A stretch of 60,956 nucleotides of DNA. It comes from Xanthobacteraceae bacterium. GTDB taxonomy: Bacteria > Pseudomonadota > Alphaproteobacteria > Rhizobiales > Xanthobacteraceae. The position numbers and the translations under genes are program-made. Of this stretch, positions 1-8,697 are shown piece after piece. The notes under the pieces were generated by a model that saw only the letters and a program-made list of their open reading frames with translations, did no database searches and was not told where the DNA came from. The DNA lies in NCBI GenBank assembly GCA_022841625.1, contig JALHRD010000030.1, positions 1 through 60,956 on the forward strand, read 5' to 3'. Every line of letters begins with the position of its first letter. Position 1 is the first letter of the stretch.

Positions 1-69
1 CTCGATCACCATCCGCACCGCCCGCGCGCGCACTTCAGGTGAAAACCTCTGCCTTTGCTGCTTGTCCAT
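1..69 (-). mobile_element. IS3-family transposase OrfA, N-terminal fragment
   Basis: Only the first 23 codons lie in the window and the rest runs off the left edge. Read from 69 leftwards the peptide begins MDKQQRQRFSPEVRARAVRM, the typical opening of the small helix-turn-helix OrfA of IS3-family elements, which binds the element ends and is followed by the DDE-transposase OrfB. The adjoining sequence looks like the matching IS end. Whether the element is intact cannot be judged from here. Confidence 0.8.
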
Positions 70-119
70 GGCTCCATCCTCTCAAGAGTTGGAGCCTCCG
101 GCAAACCCGGGGCGGTTCA
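70..119 (-). repeat. IS3-family terminal inverted repeat and leader
   Basis: Read on the minus strand from 119 this begins TGAACCGCCCCGGGTTTGCC and continues to the OrfA start codon at 69. Many IS3-family elements start with TGAACCGCCCC, so 119/120 is the likely junction between element and host DNA. The other end and the target-site duplication are outside the window. Confidence 0.7.
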
Positions 120-457
120 ATGTCATGCGACGGGAATTGTACCGATAGCTTTGTCCATTTATGGCCCTTCGCGTCTGTGCGCCATCTTGACGGCCTGCGG
201 TCGCTATCAGGGCGTTGCGGAAGCCGATGGACGGTAAGACGTAGATGGGGTAACCGGGCCGGCGCCGGAGTAGCAAACCACTCGCTTGCTACGGCGCTAC
301 GTTGCGCGCCTTGTTCTGCTGTAACCACGCCAGATTATCGACGCGCGTGGCGGGCGGGCGCGTTCGGCACGCTCGGTGAATTCGGCGCGGCATGATTGGC
401 GCAATGCGCTCCCGCTTGTTGCGCCCGACACGCCGGGACAGTAACGAACGACGCGAC
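120..457. other. Gene-free stretch beside the IS end
   Basis: No convincing coding frame is seen in these 338 bases. Short frames exist on both strands, but they lack ribosome binding sites and recognisable motifs, and two run through the IS terminus. The stretch may hold the disrupted remains of whatever the IS element entered. Confidence 0.4.
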
Positions 458-1462
458 TCAGAACTGCTGGATGCCCGCGCCGCGAATCGCCGTTCCCATT
501 TTCGCCGTCTCGCTCGCGACCAACTTGCTCAAGTATTCGGGCGAGCGTTGCTCGCGCGGGGTCACGGTCGCGACGATATCCTTGAACCGCTCATGCACCC
601 AAGGCGTGTCGAGCGTTTCCGCCAGCGCTGCGTTGAGCCGGCGCACGATCGGCTCCGGCGTGCCCTTCGGGAAGAACAGGCCGAACCAGGTGCTGACGTC
701 GAGATCGGGCAGGCCCTGCTCGCCCGTGCTGGGCAGGTTCGGCAGCTCCGGCGAGCGTTTTGGCTGCAGGATCGCGATGCCTTTGGCGTTGCCGGCATCG
801 ATCAGCGGCTTGCCGGTCGGCGACAGCGTGCAGATGTAGTCATAACGGCCGGCGATCAGATCCTGCATCGCCGGGCCGCCGCCGCGATACGGCACATGGG
901 TGACGCCGCCGATGCCGAGCGCCGCATTGAGCAGTTCGCAGAACAGATGGCCGGTCGAGCCGGCGCCGGCCGAACCGAATTGCACCGACTTCATATTGGC
1001 CCTGATATGGGCGGCGAAGTCCTGCAATGTGTTGGCGGGAAAATCCTTGCGCGCGAGCAGGACGGTGGGCTGGCTGCCCATCAGGCCGGCCGGCAGCAGG
1101 TCGGTCGCAAAATTATAGAGCGGCGCTTTGTAGAGTGTCTGGTTGATGGCATCGGCGGTGGTGCCGACCACCATGGTGTAGCCGTCGGGCGCCGATTTGA
1201 CCACTTTCGCCGAACCCAGCATGCCGCCGGCGCCGCCGACATTCTCGATGATCACCGCCTGGCCGAGCACCTCCGACAGCCGCTTGGCAACGATCCTGCC
1301 AAGCACATCGGTGCCGCCGCCCGGAGGAAATGGCACGACCATCGTCACCGGCCGCGCCGGCCAGGCCTGCACGGTGGTCTGCACGGTGGTCTGCGCGGCC
1401 GCCGGTCCGGTCACGCCGGCGGAAAACGCCAAGGCGACGAGTGCAACGAGGATCGATGTCAT
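458..1462 (-). CDS. Bug-family tripartite tricarboxylate transporter receptor
   Basis: A predicted periplasmic solute-binding protein of 334 residues that delivers organic acids to a TctAB-type carrier. An N-terminal hydrophobic segment ending in an Ala-rich cleavage region looks like a signal peptide. It is followed by the Bug signatures VPFPPGGGTDVLGR, SAPDGYT and VPYRGGGPAMQDLIAG. The start at 1462 was chosen because GGAGAG lies just upstream and the signal peptide begins there; a longer frame to 1531 adds an unlikely Arg-rich tail. A perfect 12-base duplication near 1369-1392 repeats the residues TTVQ next to the cleavage region. It is the last gene of a minus-strand run with an LLM monooxygenase and an alpha/beta hydrolase, so the ligand may be a substrate or product of those enzymes (inference). 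No TctA or TctB gene is in the window. Confidence 0.88.
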   Translation of the reverse strand: MTSILVALVALAFSAGVTGPAAAQTTVQTTVQAWPARPVTMVVPFPPGGGTDVLGRIVAKRLSEVLGQAVIIENVGGAGGMLGSAKVVKSAPDGYTMVVGTTADAINQTLYKAPLYNFATDLLPAGLMGSQPTVLLARKDFPANTLQDFAAHIRANMKSVQFGSAGAGSTGHLFCELLNAALGIGGVTHVPYRGGGPAMQDLIAGRYDYICTLSPTGKPLIDAGNAKGIAILQPKRSPELPNLPSTGEQGLPDLDVSTWFGLFFPKGTPEPIVRRLNAALAETLDTPWVHERFKDIVATVTPREQRSPEYLSKLVASETAKMGTAIRGAGIQQF

Positions 1463-1541
1463 GGCCTGCCTCTCCGTTGACTTCTCCGTTGAGCGCGACC
1501 GAGCATAGGCGGCCGCGGTGATCCATTTCAATGACCGGCGT

Positions 1542-2342
1542 TCAGCCGGTTAGAAACCCCCACAGCGCCTTGCCGACCGCCCCGGGATTTTCGAGATGCG
1601 GCAGGTGCGCGGCCTGATCGATCATCGCGACGCGCGCACCGGCAATGGCTTGGGCGAATTCCTGCGCATAGGCCGGCGCGATCACGCCGTCGGCCTCGCC
1701 CCAGAGGATCAGCGTCGGCGCCGCGACGCGGTGAATGCGGTGCTTGAAGCCGCGATCGGCAATCGGCCAGACGAATTTTCCGGTGCAGGCCTGCGCCCAT
1801 GTGAATTGCGCCAGCGTGTCGACCCGCTCAGCGGGATCGGCCGGCACTTCGAAAAAGCGCCGCGCTGCCTCGCCGTCGGGATCGGCGAACAGCGCGCGAC
1901 GGCGGGCATCGTTGCTCAACAGCATCCAGTTCGTGACTGGAAGGTCATCGCGCCACAAGCCGACCGGATCGATCAGCACCAGGCTGCCAATTGATTTTGG
2001 CGCGGCCGCCGCGAATTCGGCGGCGAGAAGTCCGCCGAAAGAATGTCCGACCAGCGTCGGAGCGGCAAGCCCAAGGCGATCGAACAGCTCGCCATGATAG
2101 ACCACGAGGTCAAGCCAGGTGTCGAGCGCATGAATGGCGGCGTGGTCGCCGCGGCTGGTGCCGGGAAATTTCGGTGCGTACACCGTGTGGCCATCCGCGA
2201 GTCGCGCAATGAACGGGCGATCCGGATTGAGCCCCCACGGACCGTGCAGATAAACCAGCGGCGGACCGCGACCGGAAACCTCGACCTCGGTTTCGACCCG
2301 GTTCTGCCAAAGCCGGAGTTTGCGCAATTCGGAGGCGGCCAT
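1542..2342 (-). CDS. Alpha/beta hydrolase
   Basis: A 266-residue serine hydrolase of the alpha/beta fold, predicted cytoplasmic. The oxyanion-hole HG lies at about residues 33-34 and the nucleophile elbow GHSFGG at 99-104 with Ser101. A plausible Asp218 lies in the strand LWGEAD, and His246/His249 in the motif HLPHLENP, so the triad appears complete. The layout matches esterases and C-C or C-N hydrolases that open ring-cleavage products. It follows the LLM monooxygenase gene by 18 bp and precedes a Bug receptor, which suggests one catabolic operon. The substrate cannot be read from sequence. No strong ribosome binding site is seen, so translation may be coupled to the upstream gene. Confidence 0.88.
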   Translation of the reverse strand: MAASELRKLRLWQNRVETEVEVSGRGPPLVYLHGPWGLNPDRPFIARLADGHTVYAPKFPGTSRGDHAAIHALDTWLDLVVYHGELFDRLGLAAPTLVGHSFGGLLAAEFAAAAPKSIGSLVLIDPVGLWRDDLPVTNWMLLSNDARRRALFADPDGEAARRFFEVPADPAERVDTLAQFTWAQACTGKFVWPIADRGFKHRIHRVAAPTLILWGEADGVIAPAYAQEFAQAIAGARVAMIDQAAHLPHLENPGAVGKALWGFLTG

Positions 2343-2360
2343 GGTGCGGTTCTGCCGCGC

Positions 2361-3602
2361 TCAGGATGCGGAGGCTAAAGCGGCGGCTGCGCTGGCGGCC
2401 GGGCGCCGGAGGCGTTCGGGCCACCAGCGGTCTTCATAGCGATCCCATAAGGGTGCGAGATGGGGCAGCACCTCGCGTCCAAACAGGTCGATGTTGTGCT
2501 TGCACAGTTCGGTTGGCATCGAGCCGAAATGCAACAGTGACAGCAGATGGCCGATGCGCAGGCGCTTGATGCCGTCCATGAGCTGTTCGCGCACCGTTTT
2601 TGGGCTGCCGACGATGACAAAGCCGCGGTCGTAGAAGTCTTTGGCCTTGAGTTCGCGCAGATTGATCCCGGCGCGTGGATTGTGATGCAGTGCCTGCACC
2701 ATGCCGTTGTAGTCGAGGCAGCCGGGGATCGCCTGATAGTGCGACGCGGTGTGCAACAGATTGTGAAAGAAATATTCGGCGTGCCTGCCGTAGAGGTCTT
2801 CGGCCTCGGCATCGGATTCGCCGACGCCGATGAGTTGGAGGAAACTGTAGCGATAGGGGTTGTCGTCGCGGCCCTTTTTCGCCACCAGCTCCCAATAGCG
2901 GTCGCTCACCGCGGTGGCATTCTTCGCACCATGGTAGCTCAGGTGGCAGAAGCAATAATCGTGGTCGACGACGTATTCCGCGGTCCCGGAGAGACCGGCG
3001 CCCGGAATCCAGATCGGCGGATGCGGCTGCTGGATCGGCCGCGGCCAGAGGTTCACCATGCCAAGCTGATAATGCCGGCCATTCCAGGCGAAGATTTCCT
3101 TTGCAGTCCATGCCTTGGTGACCAGCGCCAGCGCCTCGCGGTAGCGCTCACGCTGCTCGACCGGAACCACGGCATTGGAGATGGTCGCGTCCGACGGTAG
3201 GCCGGTGGGAAAGCCGGCGATCAGCCGTCCGCCGCTGATGCAGTCGAGCATCGCATATTCCTCGGCGATCCGCGTCGGCGGCGTAGTGGACGGCAGCGTC
3301 GAGCCAAGCTGGATGATCGCGACGTTCTGGCCGTTGGTCTGCTTCGCCAGGATCCCGCCCATGATGCTTGGATTGGCCATGAAGCCATAGACGTTCTGGT
3401 GATGCTGATTGGTGCACAGTCCGTGCAGGCCGGCCGTGGCCGCATGCAGCATCTCATCCAATGTGGCGTTGTAGTACTGGCCGACCTTGTCGGCGTCGGC
3501 GACATCGAACCAGATCGGATCGATATGGGAGGAGTTATAACGCTGCGTGAAATCGCCCGGCAGGTCGCGATAGGGCATCAGATGGAACATGCAGACCTTC
3601 AC
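2361..3602 (-). CDS. LLM-class flavin-dependent monooxygenase
   Basis: A 413-residue luciferase-like (bacterial TIM-barrel) oxidoreductase that would use reduced FMN and oxygen. Family features include the barrel-start strand KVCMFHLMPY, the segment GGILAKQTNGQNVAIIQLGS, the block RIAEEYAMLDCISGGRLIAGF and a conserved region PPIWIPGAGLSGTAEY. It is the first gene of the minus-strand run followed by an alpha/beta hydrolase and a Bug receptor. An uptake, oxygenation and hydrolysis series for an organic acid is therefore a reasonable inference. The C-terminus ends in an Ala-rich tail. Substrate unknown. Confidence 0.88.
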   Translation of the reverse strand: MKVCMFHLMPYRDLPGDFTQRYNSSHIDPIWFDVADADKVGQYYNATLDEMLHAATAGLHGLCTNQHHQNVYGFMANPSIMGGILAKQTNGQNVAIIQLGSTLPSTTPPTRIAEEYAMLDCISGGRLIAGFPTGLPSDATISNAVVPVEQRERYREALALVTKAWTAKEIFAWNGRHYQLGMVNLWPRPIQQPHPPIWIPGAGLSGTAEYVVDHDYCFCHLSYHGAKNATAVSDRYWELVAKKGRDDNPYRYSFLQLIGVGESDAEAEDLYGRHAEYFFHNLLHTASHYQAIPGCLDYNGMVQALHHNPRAGINLRELKAKDFYDRGFVIVGSPKTVREQLMDGIKRLRIGHLLSLLHFGSMPTELCKHNIDLFGREVLPHLAPLWDRYEDRWWPERLRRPAASAAAALASAS

Positions 3603-3710
3603 CGCAGCACCTCGTCATCCCGCAATATGGACAAGATGCTACGCCGTCAGGCGTGGGTCGTGCAATCGAGCGGGCGGAGATGCCGCAACAGCCGCGGTCG
3701 GCGCGCCCGG

Positions 3711-4547
3711 CTATTTCTTCTGGTCCGGCTGCGAGCGCAGCAGTGGCCGTCCGCTCATGCCCTTGCCGAATGCGCCGAGCGTGATCGCGCTTGCCAGATA
3801 TTGCGCGAGGCAATTGTAGCCGGCCCCGGTGCGCTCGAACTCGTCCGGGCCATAGCCGCCGCCCGCCTCCTGCGCGGCAGCGATGAACTGCATTGCCTCG
3901 TAGCGGCGGATGATCATCACGTGTTCCTTCGCAGCGATCTCGCGCAGCAGTTCGCGCACGCGATAATAATTTTCATCCTGCGCGACGCGCTCGACATATT
4001 GCAGGCCGGCCAGCACCACATCGACATTGTGGTCCCGCAGCCAGGTGATTGTCGATCGCACCGTCCCTGCAAGTTCTTCCAGCGGAACGAAGGCGAGGGC
4101 GTCGTCGGTGCCGACCTGCCAGATCACCAGGTCGGGGTTGTTCATCGCCACTTCGTTCTTGATCCGCAATGCGGCATTGGCGGCGAGTTCGCCGGAAACG
4201 CCGCGATTGATGGTTACGATGTTGCTGCCCTTAAGCACCTGCTTGAGAATGCGTTCGATGCGATGGGTAAAGCCGCCTTGGCGCCGGCCGGCGGAGGCGC
4301 CGAGCGCGAGAATGCGGATGGTTCGGCGCCTCTGCAACGCGGCGGCGACATTGGGCAGCGGCGACTCGGCGACGATTTCGGTCGAGCCGCCCAGGCATTC
4401 GGTGGAATAGGGCGCCGGCACCGCGACCGCGGACGGCGCAGTCTCTTCACTCCAAGCGACGCCGGCGACCAAAGATGCGGTCAGGATGCCGGCAGCGGCC
4501 GCGTGGAGCCTCTTGATCTGACCTGTTCTCGCCATTCCGGAAGCCAT
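3711..4547 (-). CDS. SGNH-hydrolase-like exported protein, altered active site
   Basis: A 278-residue protein with an N-terminal hydrophobic segment, predicted to be exported. The SGNH/GDSL fold is recognised from block I (ALGASAGRR, catalytic Ser in G-A-S), block II (NRGVSGE, the Gly), block III (WQVGTDD) and a C-terminal block (GPDEFERTGAGYNCLA). In the rhizobial relatives I recall, block III reads GTN and the last block D-x-L-H. Here the Asn is Asp and the His position is Glu, so the Ser and Gly are kept but not the Asn or His. Its start overlaps the end of the OpgC-like gene by 67 bp, which suggests translational coupling and a joint role in acyl transfer to, or removal from, a periplasmic glycan. 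It may be a pseudo-enzyme. The start could also be at 4535. Confidence 0.75.
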   Translation of the reverse strand: MASGMARTGQIKRLHAAAAGILTASLVAGVAWSEETAPSAVAVPAPYSTECLGGSTEIVAESPLPNVAAALQRRRTIRILALGASAGRRQGGFTHRIERILKQVLKGSNIVTINRGVSGELAANAALRIKNEVAMNNPDLVIWQVGTDDALAFVPLEELAGTVRSTITWLRDHNVDVVLAGLQYVERVAQDENYYRVRELLREIAAKEHVMIIRRYEAMQFIAAAQEAGGGYGPDEFERTGAGYNCLAQYLASAITLGAFGKGMSGRPLLRSQPDQKK

Positions 4548-5599
4548 GCCGATAACGCCATGATAGCAACGCCCAATAGTACCACAACCGTGTCAACCAC
4601 AATATCGCCACGGTAAACGAAACGTGTAATCTGTCCAATAAGGCTAAGAAGCGAGCCCACGCAGAACACGATTAACGAATTGCGTCCCAGCCGCGCGCAA
4701 AAATCCACCAGCCAGGACGCCCAGCGTTTGATTATGGGATAGGTCGCCGAGAACAACGCGATCAGTGCCAGGAACTGGATCAGGCGCATCGGCGTCACAT
4801 AGGTTTTGTCGGCGATGAATAGCAGCCGCGGCTGCGGCATTAGCGTCGGGTCCGGCCACAGCCGGTTCCACACGATATAGGCGCTCACCGCCACGATTGG
4901 CAGCGACAGCCAGCGAATTGCATCGATGTGCCGGCGTACAAATCCGCCGGCGCCGTCCTCGCGCGCCAGCACGAAGCCCAGGACGAACACGAGCTGCCAG
5001 GCGAGCGGATTGAAGAACCATTGGCCGTCGACCGGCCAGGTCGGGATCGGCAGCGGCACGATCAGCGTCACGAGATAGAGCGCGATCGAAAGCGGCAACA
5101 GCCAGTTCGGCGCAAAACGGTCGACGACTGCGAAGATCGGCGCCATCATCATCAGCACCACATAGAGCGGCAAGATGTCGAAATAGCCGAGTTGGTGGGT
5201 GAGGGTGGCGAGCCCGATATGGGTCAGGATCGGATCGTAGAACACCGATGAGGCATTGTGCCATTCGAGCAGCAGCGGATTGTCGAGCAGCGTCGCACTC
5301 GCCGCCAAGATGGCGAGCGCGAGCATCGTCAGCATGATCTGCGCGGCATAGAGTTCGACCGCCCGCCCGCCCAGCCGCAGCACCAAATAGCGGGTGGCGC
5401 GGGGCGTGGGGCGGGGGGAGCCAACCAGGAGTCGCAGCGACCAGCCGGCCAGGAACACGAACAAGTCGGCCGAATCCGACAGTGAATAATTGGCATGGGT
5501 GAAGCGCGCGTAATATATGCCCGGAACGTGATTGATGAAAATCGTAATCAGCGCAAACCCACGCCAGAAATCGATGGCATTGGCTTCGCGGGGAAACAT
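4481..5599 (-). CDS. opgC: OpgC-family membrane acyltransferase
   Basis: A 372-residue polytopic inner-membrane protein of the OpgC family, which transfers succinyl groups to osmoregulated periplasmic glucans. The family opening is present (NAIDFWRGFALITIFINHVPG), with the invariant D-F-W-R-G and the membrane-embedded His, followed by the SDSADLFVFLAGW block and roughly ten hydrophobic segments. GGAG lies 7 bases before the ATG at 5599. The gene runs into the SGNH-like gene by 67 bp. This acyltransferase plus SGNH arrangement resembles other O-acetylation modules in which the membrane protein passes the acyl group to a soluble SGNH partner. The family is clear; the acceptor glycan is inferred. 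Confidence 0.85.
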   Translation of the reverse strand: MFPREANAIDFWRGFALITIFINHVPGIYYARFTHANYSLSDSADLFVFLAGWSLRLLVGSPRPTPRATRYLVLRLGGRAVELYAAQIMLTMLALAILAASATLLDNPLLLEWHNASSVFYDPILTHIGLATLTHQLGYFDILPLYVVLMMMAPIFAVVDRFAPNWLLPLSIALYLVTLIVPLPIPTWPVDGQWFFNPLAWQLVFVLGFVLAREDGAGGFVRRHIDAIRWLSLPIVAVSAYIVWNRLWPDPTLMPQPRLLFIADKTYVTPMRLIQFLALIALFSATYPIIKRWASWLVDFCARLGRNSLIVFCVGSLLSLIGQITRFVYRGDIVVDTVVVLLGVAIMALSAWLPEWREQVRSRGSTRPLPAS

Positions 5600-5782
5600 T
5601 CATCAACTCCAGGCGGGTGTGGTTGTGCCACGGTACGGCGCCGCGTTCGCGACGACTCGCGCAAGCTTTGTCGGCGACTGTGGCTGGGTCAAGTCGATCC
5701 TGCAATGGCGCGGCGGCGGGCCACGCATAGGTGACGCGCCGATCCGGACTGTAATATGCTTATGTCGCTGCATGGGAGAGCA

Positions 5783-6745
5783 ATGGTGGAGAATATGGCG
5801 TTGATTAAGGCAAAAGATATGGCCTATGGCCGGTTGCGGTCGCCCGACCTTGACGCGATGGAGGAGTTCCTGACCCGTTTCGGCATGGCGCGGGCCGCGC
5901 GCACGCCGACCGCACTTTATATGCGCGGCACCGATCCGGCGCATCACATTCACATCACCGAAAAGGGCGATCCGAAATTCATCGGCTTTGCCTATTACGC
6001 CGAAAGCGAGGACGACCTTAAGCGCCTTGCGGCGGCGCCGGGAGCGAGCGGCATTGAATCGATCGACGAGCCCGGCGGTGGCAAGCGCGTGCGCCTGACC
6101 GAGCCCAATGGCTATCAGGTCGAGGTGGTGCATGGGGTCGCGACGCTGCCGCCGATCCCGTTGCAGCCGCGCCAGAAGCTCAACTCCGGCGAAGATCCGT
6201 TGCAGCGCGCCGGCGAATTGATGCGGCTGCCCAAAGGGCCGTCGCAGGTCAAGCGCATCGGCCATGGCGTGCTCAATACGCCGAAATTCCGCGAGACCGT
6301 CGCCTGGTTTCGCGAGACGCTCGGCTTTATTTGTTCCGATGATGTCTATGCCGGCGATAAGTCCAACCTGATCGGATCGTTCAATCGGCTCGACCGCGGC
6401 GACGATTATGTCGATCATCACGTGTTCTTCTGCCTGCATCACCAGAAGACCGGGCTCAACCATCTCTCGTTCGAGGTCCAGGATATCGACGACGTCGCGA
6501 TGGGCCACGAATATCTCAAGCAGTTCGGCCGCTACGAGCACATGTGGGGGATCGGCCGGCATCTGCTCGGCAGCCAGGTCTACGACTATTGGGCCGATCC
6601 GTGGGGCCGCGTGCATGAACATTGGGCCGACAGCGATCGCCTCAACGCCAAAAACGGCTCGCATTTGTTGCCGGCGGAGGAAGCGCTGGTGTCGCAATGG
6701 GGCGAAGGACCGCCGGAGAAATTCATCAATCACGCAAGCCCGTAA
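5783..6745 (+). CDS. VOC-family protein, extradiol dioxygenase type
   Basis: A 320-residue protein with two vicinal-oxygen-chelate modules. Module 1 spans about residues 10-120 (from AYGRLRSPDLDAMEEFLTRFG to PNGYQVEVVHG). Module 2 spans about 155-290 (VKRIGHGVLNTPKFRETVAWF, then LNHLSFEVQDIDDV and YWADPWGRVHEHWAD). The spacing of GHGVL, NHLSFEV and HEHWAD in module 2 resembles the His-His-Glu iron site of type I extradiol ring-cleavage enzymes. GGGAGAG precedes the ATG at 5783; a second ATG at 5795 is possible. It is transcribed away from opgC. Together with the LLM and hydrolase genes nearby it fits aromatic catabolism. Substrate unknown. Confidence 0.8.
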   Translation: MVENMALIKAKDMAYGRLRSPDLDAMEEFLTRFGMARAARTPTALYMRGTDPAHHIHITEKGDPKFIGFAYYAESEDDLKRLAAAPGASGIESIDEPGGGKRVRLTEPNGYQVEVVHGVATLPPIPLQPRQKLNSGEDPLQRAGELMRLPKGPSQVKRIGHGVLNTPKFRETVAWFRETLGFICSDDVYAGDKSNLIGSFNRLDRGDDYVDHHVFFCLHHQKTGLNHLSFEVQDIDDVAMGHEYLKQFGRYEHMWGIGRHLLGSQVYDYWADPWGRVHEHWADSDRLNAKNGSHLLPAEEALVSQWGEGPPEKFINHASP

Positions 6746-6754
6746 GCGGGGGAT

Positions 6755-7042
6755 TTACACCAGCGTATATTCGAATCTTTTCCCGACGACTGCGGCCGCT
6801 CGGTGCAGCGTCTCGATGGTGACGTTGCCGTCATTGGGGTTGAGCAGCTTGTCGACCTGGGTGCGGCTGGTTTTCATCAGCTCAGCCATGCGCTTCTTGG
6901 TGATCTTTCGCTGTTTCATCGCTGCTTCGATCTGCTGGGCGATGCGTTGCTTTTCGCGCGTCGCGTTGAATTCCTCGTACCAGCCTTCTTCCTTGAGCCA
7001 GTCATCGAGCGAGGAACCCCAGTGTGGATTCTTATTCTTCAT
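6755..7042 (-). CDS. XRE-type antitoxin of a HigBA-like pair
   Basis: A 95-residue DNA-binding protein. The C-terminal half carries a helix-turn-helix of the Cro/C1 type (ITKKRMAELMKTSRTQVDKLL, recognition helix at the end). The N-terminal half is charged and probably contacts the toxin. Its start codon overlaps the stop of the upstream toxin gene as ATGA. The toxin-first order is that of higBA-type modules, in which the antitoxin neutralises the RNase and represses the operon. The start at 7042 is fixed by this overlap and a purine-rich site; a longer frame to 7318 would read through the toxin in another frame. Confidence 0.82.
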   Translation of the reverse strand: MKNKNPHWGSSLDDWLKEEGWYEEFNATREKQRIAQQIEAAMKQRKITKKRMAELMKTSRTQVDKLLNPNDGNVTIETLHRAAAVVGKRFEYTLV

Positions 7043-7398
7043 TGTTGCATCTCCTTCATTCGCTTGCGGGCCAACGACAAATCTGTGGTCGGCGTCGCTT
7101 GTGTCTTCTTGATAAAGCCGTGCACGACGCCAACTCTGTTGCCTTGCACAAAGAACAGGACTCGAGCGATGCGGTTGCTGGGTAGGCCGCTCCGCAGCTC
7201 CCATAGCCCGCCTCCGAGGGATCGACAAAGAGGCATGCCCAGAGGCCATCCGGTCTGCACCCGATAGAGATCGCCCCCGACTAGTTGGCGGTCGTCGTGC
7301 GGTAACGCCCTCAGCCATTCCCGGACCGGTTCGGATCTGGCAATCGTCCGATAGAAGAATACCGGCATTGCCGGCGGGCTAATGTCGGACGCCATCAC
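7039..7398 (-). CDS. RelE/HigB-like toxin (phage Gp49-like)
   Basis: A 119-residue protein of the RelE/ParE superfamily, HigB/Gp49-like branch (COG4679 type). Recognisable parts are PVREWLRALPHDDRQLVGGDL, then GLWELRSGLPSNRIARVLFFV, VVHGFIKKTQATP and a closing LARKRMKEM helix. In this family the R-S-G-L/R-x-x-R region and the terminal Lys-rich helix form the ribosome-dependent mRNA interferase site. It is the first gene of a two-gene unit with an XRE antitoxin (4-base overlap). Confidence 0.82.
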   Translation of the reverse strand: MMASDISPPAMPVFFYRTIARSEPVREWLRALPHDDRQLVGGDLYRVQTGWPLGMPLCRSLGGGLWELRSGLPSNRIARVLFFVQGNRVGVVHGFIKKTQATPTTDLSLARKRMKEMQQ

Positions 7399-7448
7399 TT
7401 ACCTCGCCGGTAGATGTACGTGAAAACGTACAAGGCCGCAAGGGCGCC

Positions 7449-7544
7449 CTACCGCTTCGCCAGTTCGATTGCGCGGCCGGGCTTGCCGGTGACCATCGGC
7501 GGGCGCTGGCAGTCGCGGGCGTGCTCGTCGGCGGCCTTGTCCAT
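7449..7544 (-). CDS. Possible 31-residue small protein
   Basis: A short frame starting ATG at 7544 with a good GGAGG seven bases upstream, encoding MDKAADEHARDCQRPPMVTG and ending IELAKR. The strong ribosome binding site argues for translation. The peptide has no motif I recognise. It sits between the toxin-antitoxin unit and a divergently transcribed exported hydrolase. Confidence 0.4.
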   Translation of the reverse strand: MDKAADEHARDCQRPPMVTGKPGRAIELAKR

Positions 7545-7645
7545 GCGGGGTCCTCCGGTTGCACCGCGCTGGCGTCAGCGATGCTATGCTTGATAGCATC
7601 GGTCCGGGGCGCCTAACCCCCGGCATCAACGAGGGGAGAACACCC

Positions 7646-8638
7646 ATGCATCGCAGCATTGCAAACCTCAGCCGCCGCGCGCTGGTCGCGGGCGCCGTTG
7701 CGCTCACGGCTACGCCGGCCTTGGCGCAGCGTTGTCCGGCCACGCCGCCGCCGCGCGTCAAAGGCCCGTTGGTCTGGTTGGACATGGATCAGCATGAGCT
7801 CGACGAGGCCTATGACCAGTCGGTCTATGCCTTCAATCAGCCGCATGTGCTGGCGCGGCGGCTCGACCGCAGCGCGGTGGTGCTCAAGACGCTCGGCAAG
7901 CCGGAGCGCGTCGCCTATGGACCGGCTGAGATTGAGAAAGTCGACATCTACAAGACCAAGCGGTCGAACGCTCCGACCATGATCTATCTGCACGGCGGCG
8001 CCTGGCGCAGCGGCGCGACCGCGCAGGAAGCCTATCTCGCCGAGAGTTTCGTCAAGCACGGCGCCAATTTCATCAATGTCGAATTCAACAATGTGCTTGA
8101 GACCAAGGGCGATCTGTTCGCGATGGTCGAGCAGTGCCGGCGCGCGGTCGGCTGGATCCACAAGAACGCCGCGAGCTATGGCGGCAATCCCGATGCGCTC
8201 TATCTCAGCGGGTTTTCGTCCGGCAGCCATCTCGGCGGCTGCGTGGTGATTACCGAATGGGAGAAGCAGGGCCTGCCGCGCGACATTCTCAAGGGCGCGG
8301 TGCTCGGCTCGGGCATGTACGATCTCAAGCCGGTTCGGCTGTCGGCGCGTTCAAGCTATGTCAAATTCACCGACGATATGGAGCAGGCGCTGTCCGCCAT
8401 GCGCCATTTCGACAAGGTGCATACCCCGCTGGTCTTGACCATCGGTCTGTTGGAGACGCCGGAGTTCCAGCGTCAGTCGCGCGACTTCGCCGCAGCGCTG
8501 ACCAAGCTCGGCAAGCCGGTGCAATTGATAACCGCGCGCGGCCACAATCATTTCGAGATGGGCGAGTCGCTCGGTAATCCTTACGGCATCATGGGACGCG
8601 CCGCGATGGAGATGATGAAGCTGACCACCGCCGCCTGA
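7646..8638 (+). CDS. Exported alpha/beta hydrolase, paralogue 1
   Basis: A 330-residue predicted periplasmic esterase-like protein. The N-terminus LSRRALVAGAVAL followed by an ATPALAQ cleavage region looks like a twin-arginine (Tat) signal. The catalytic domain shows the oxyanion motif HGGAWRSG, the nucleophile elbow GFSSGSH, an acidic residue in LLETPEFQRQ and the terminal GHNHFEMGE His. The sequence resembles the BD-FAE/kynurenine-formamidase-like group of alpha/beta hydrolases. The start at 7646 has GAGGGGAG upstream; an earlier in-frame ATG would hide the signal. A close paralogue follows at once and a third, without a signal, lies 4 kb downstream. Substrate unknown. Confidence 0.85.
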   Translation: MHRSIANLSRRALVAGAVALTATPALAQRCPATPPPRVKGPLVWLDMDQHELDEAYDQSVYAFNQPHVLARRLDRSAVVLKTLGKPERVAYGPAEIEKVDIYKTKRSNAPTMIYLHGGAWRSGATAQEAYLAESFVKHGANFINVEFNNVLETKGDLFAMVEQCRRAVGWIHKNAASYGGNPDALYLSGFSSGSHLGGCVVITEWEKQGLPRDILKGAVLGSGMYDLKPVRLSARSSYVKFTDDMEQALSAMRHFDKVHTPLVLTIGLLETPEFQRQSRDFAAALTKLGKPVQLITARGHNHFEMGESLGNPYGIMGRAAMEMMKLTTAA

Positions 8639-8697
8639 CGCGGCGACCGATAAAAGCAAGGGCCATAGAAAACATACATCGCATCTGGGGAGTGACA

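Noticed and set aside
1369-1395. Start of a longer minisatellite in the Bug signal peptide
   Set aside because: Only two 12-base units are present and the frame is kept; it is a simple local duplication.
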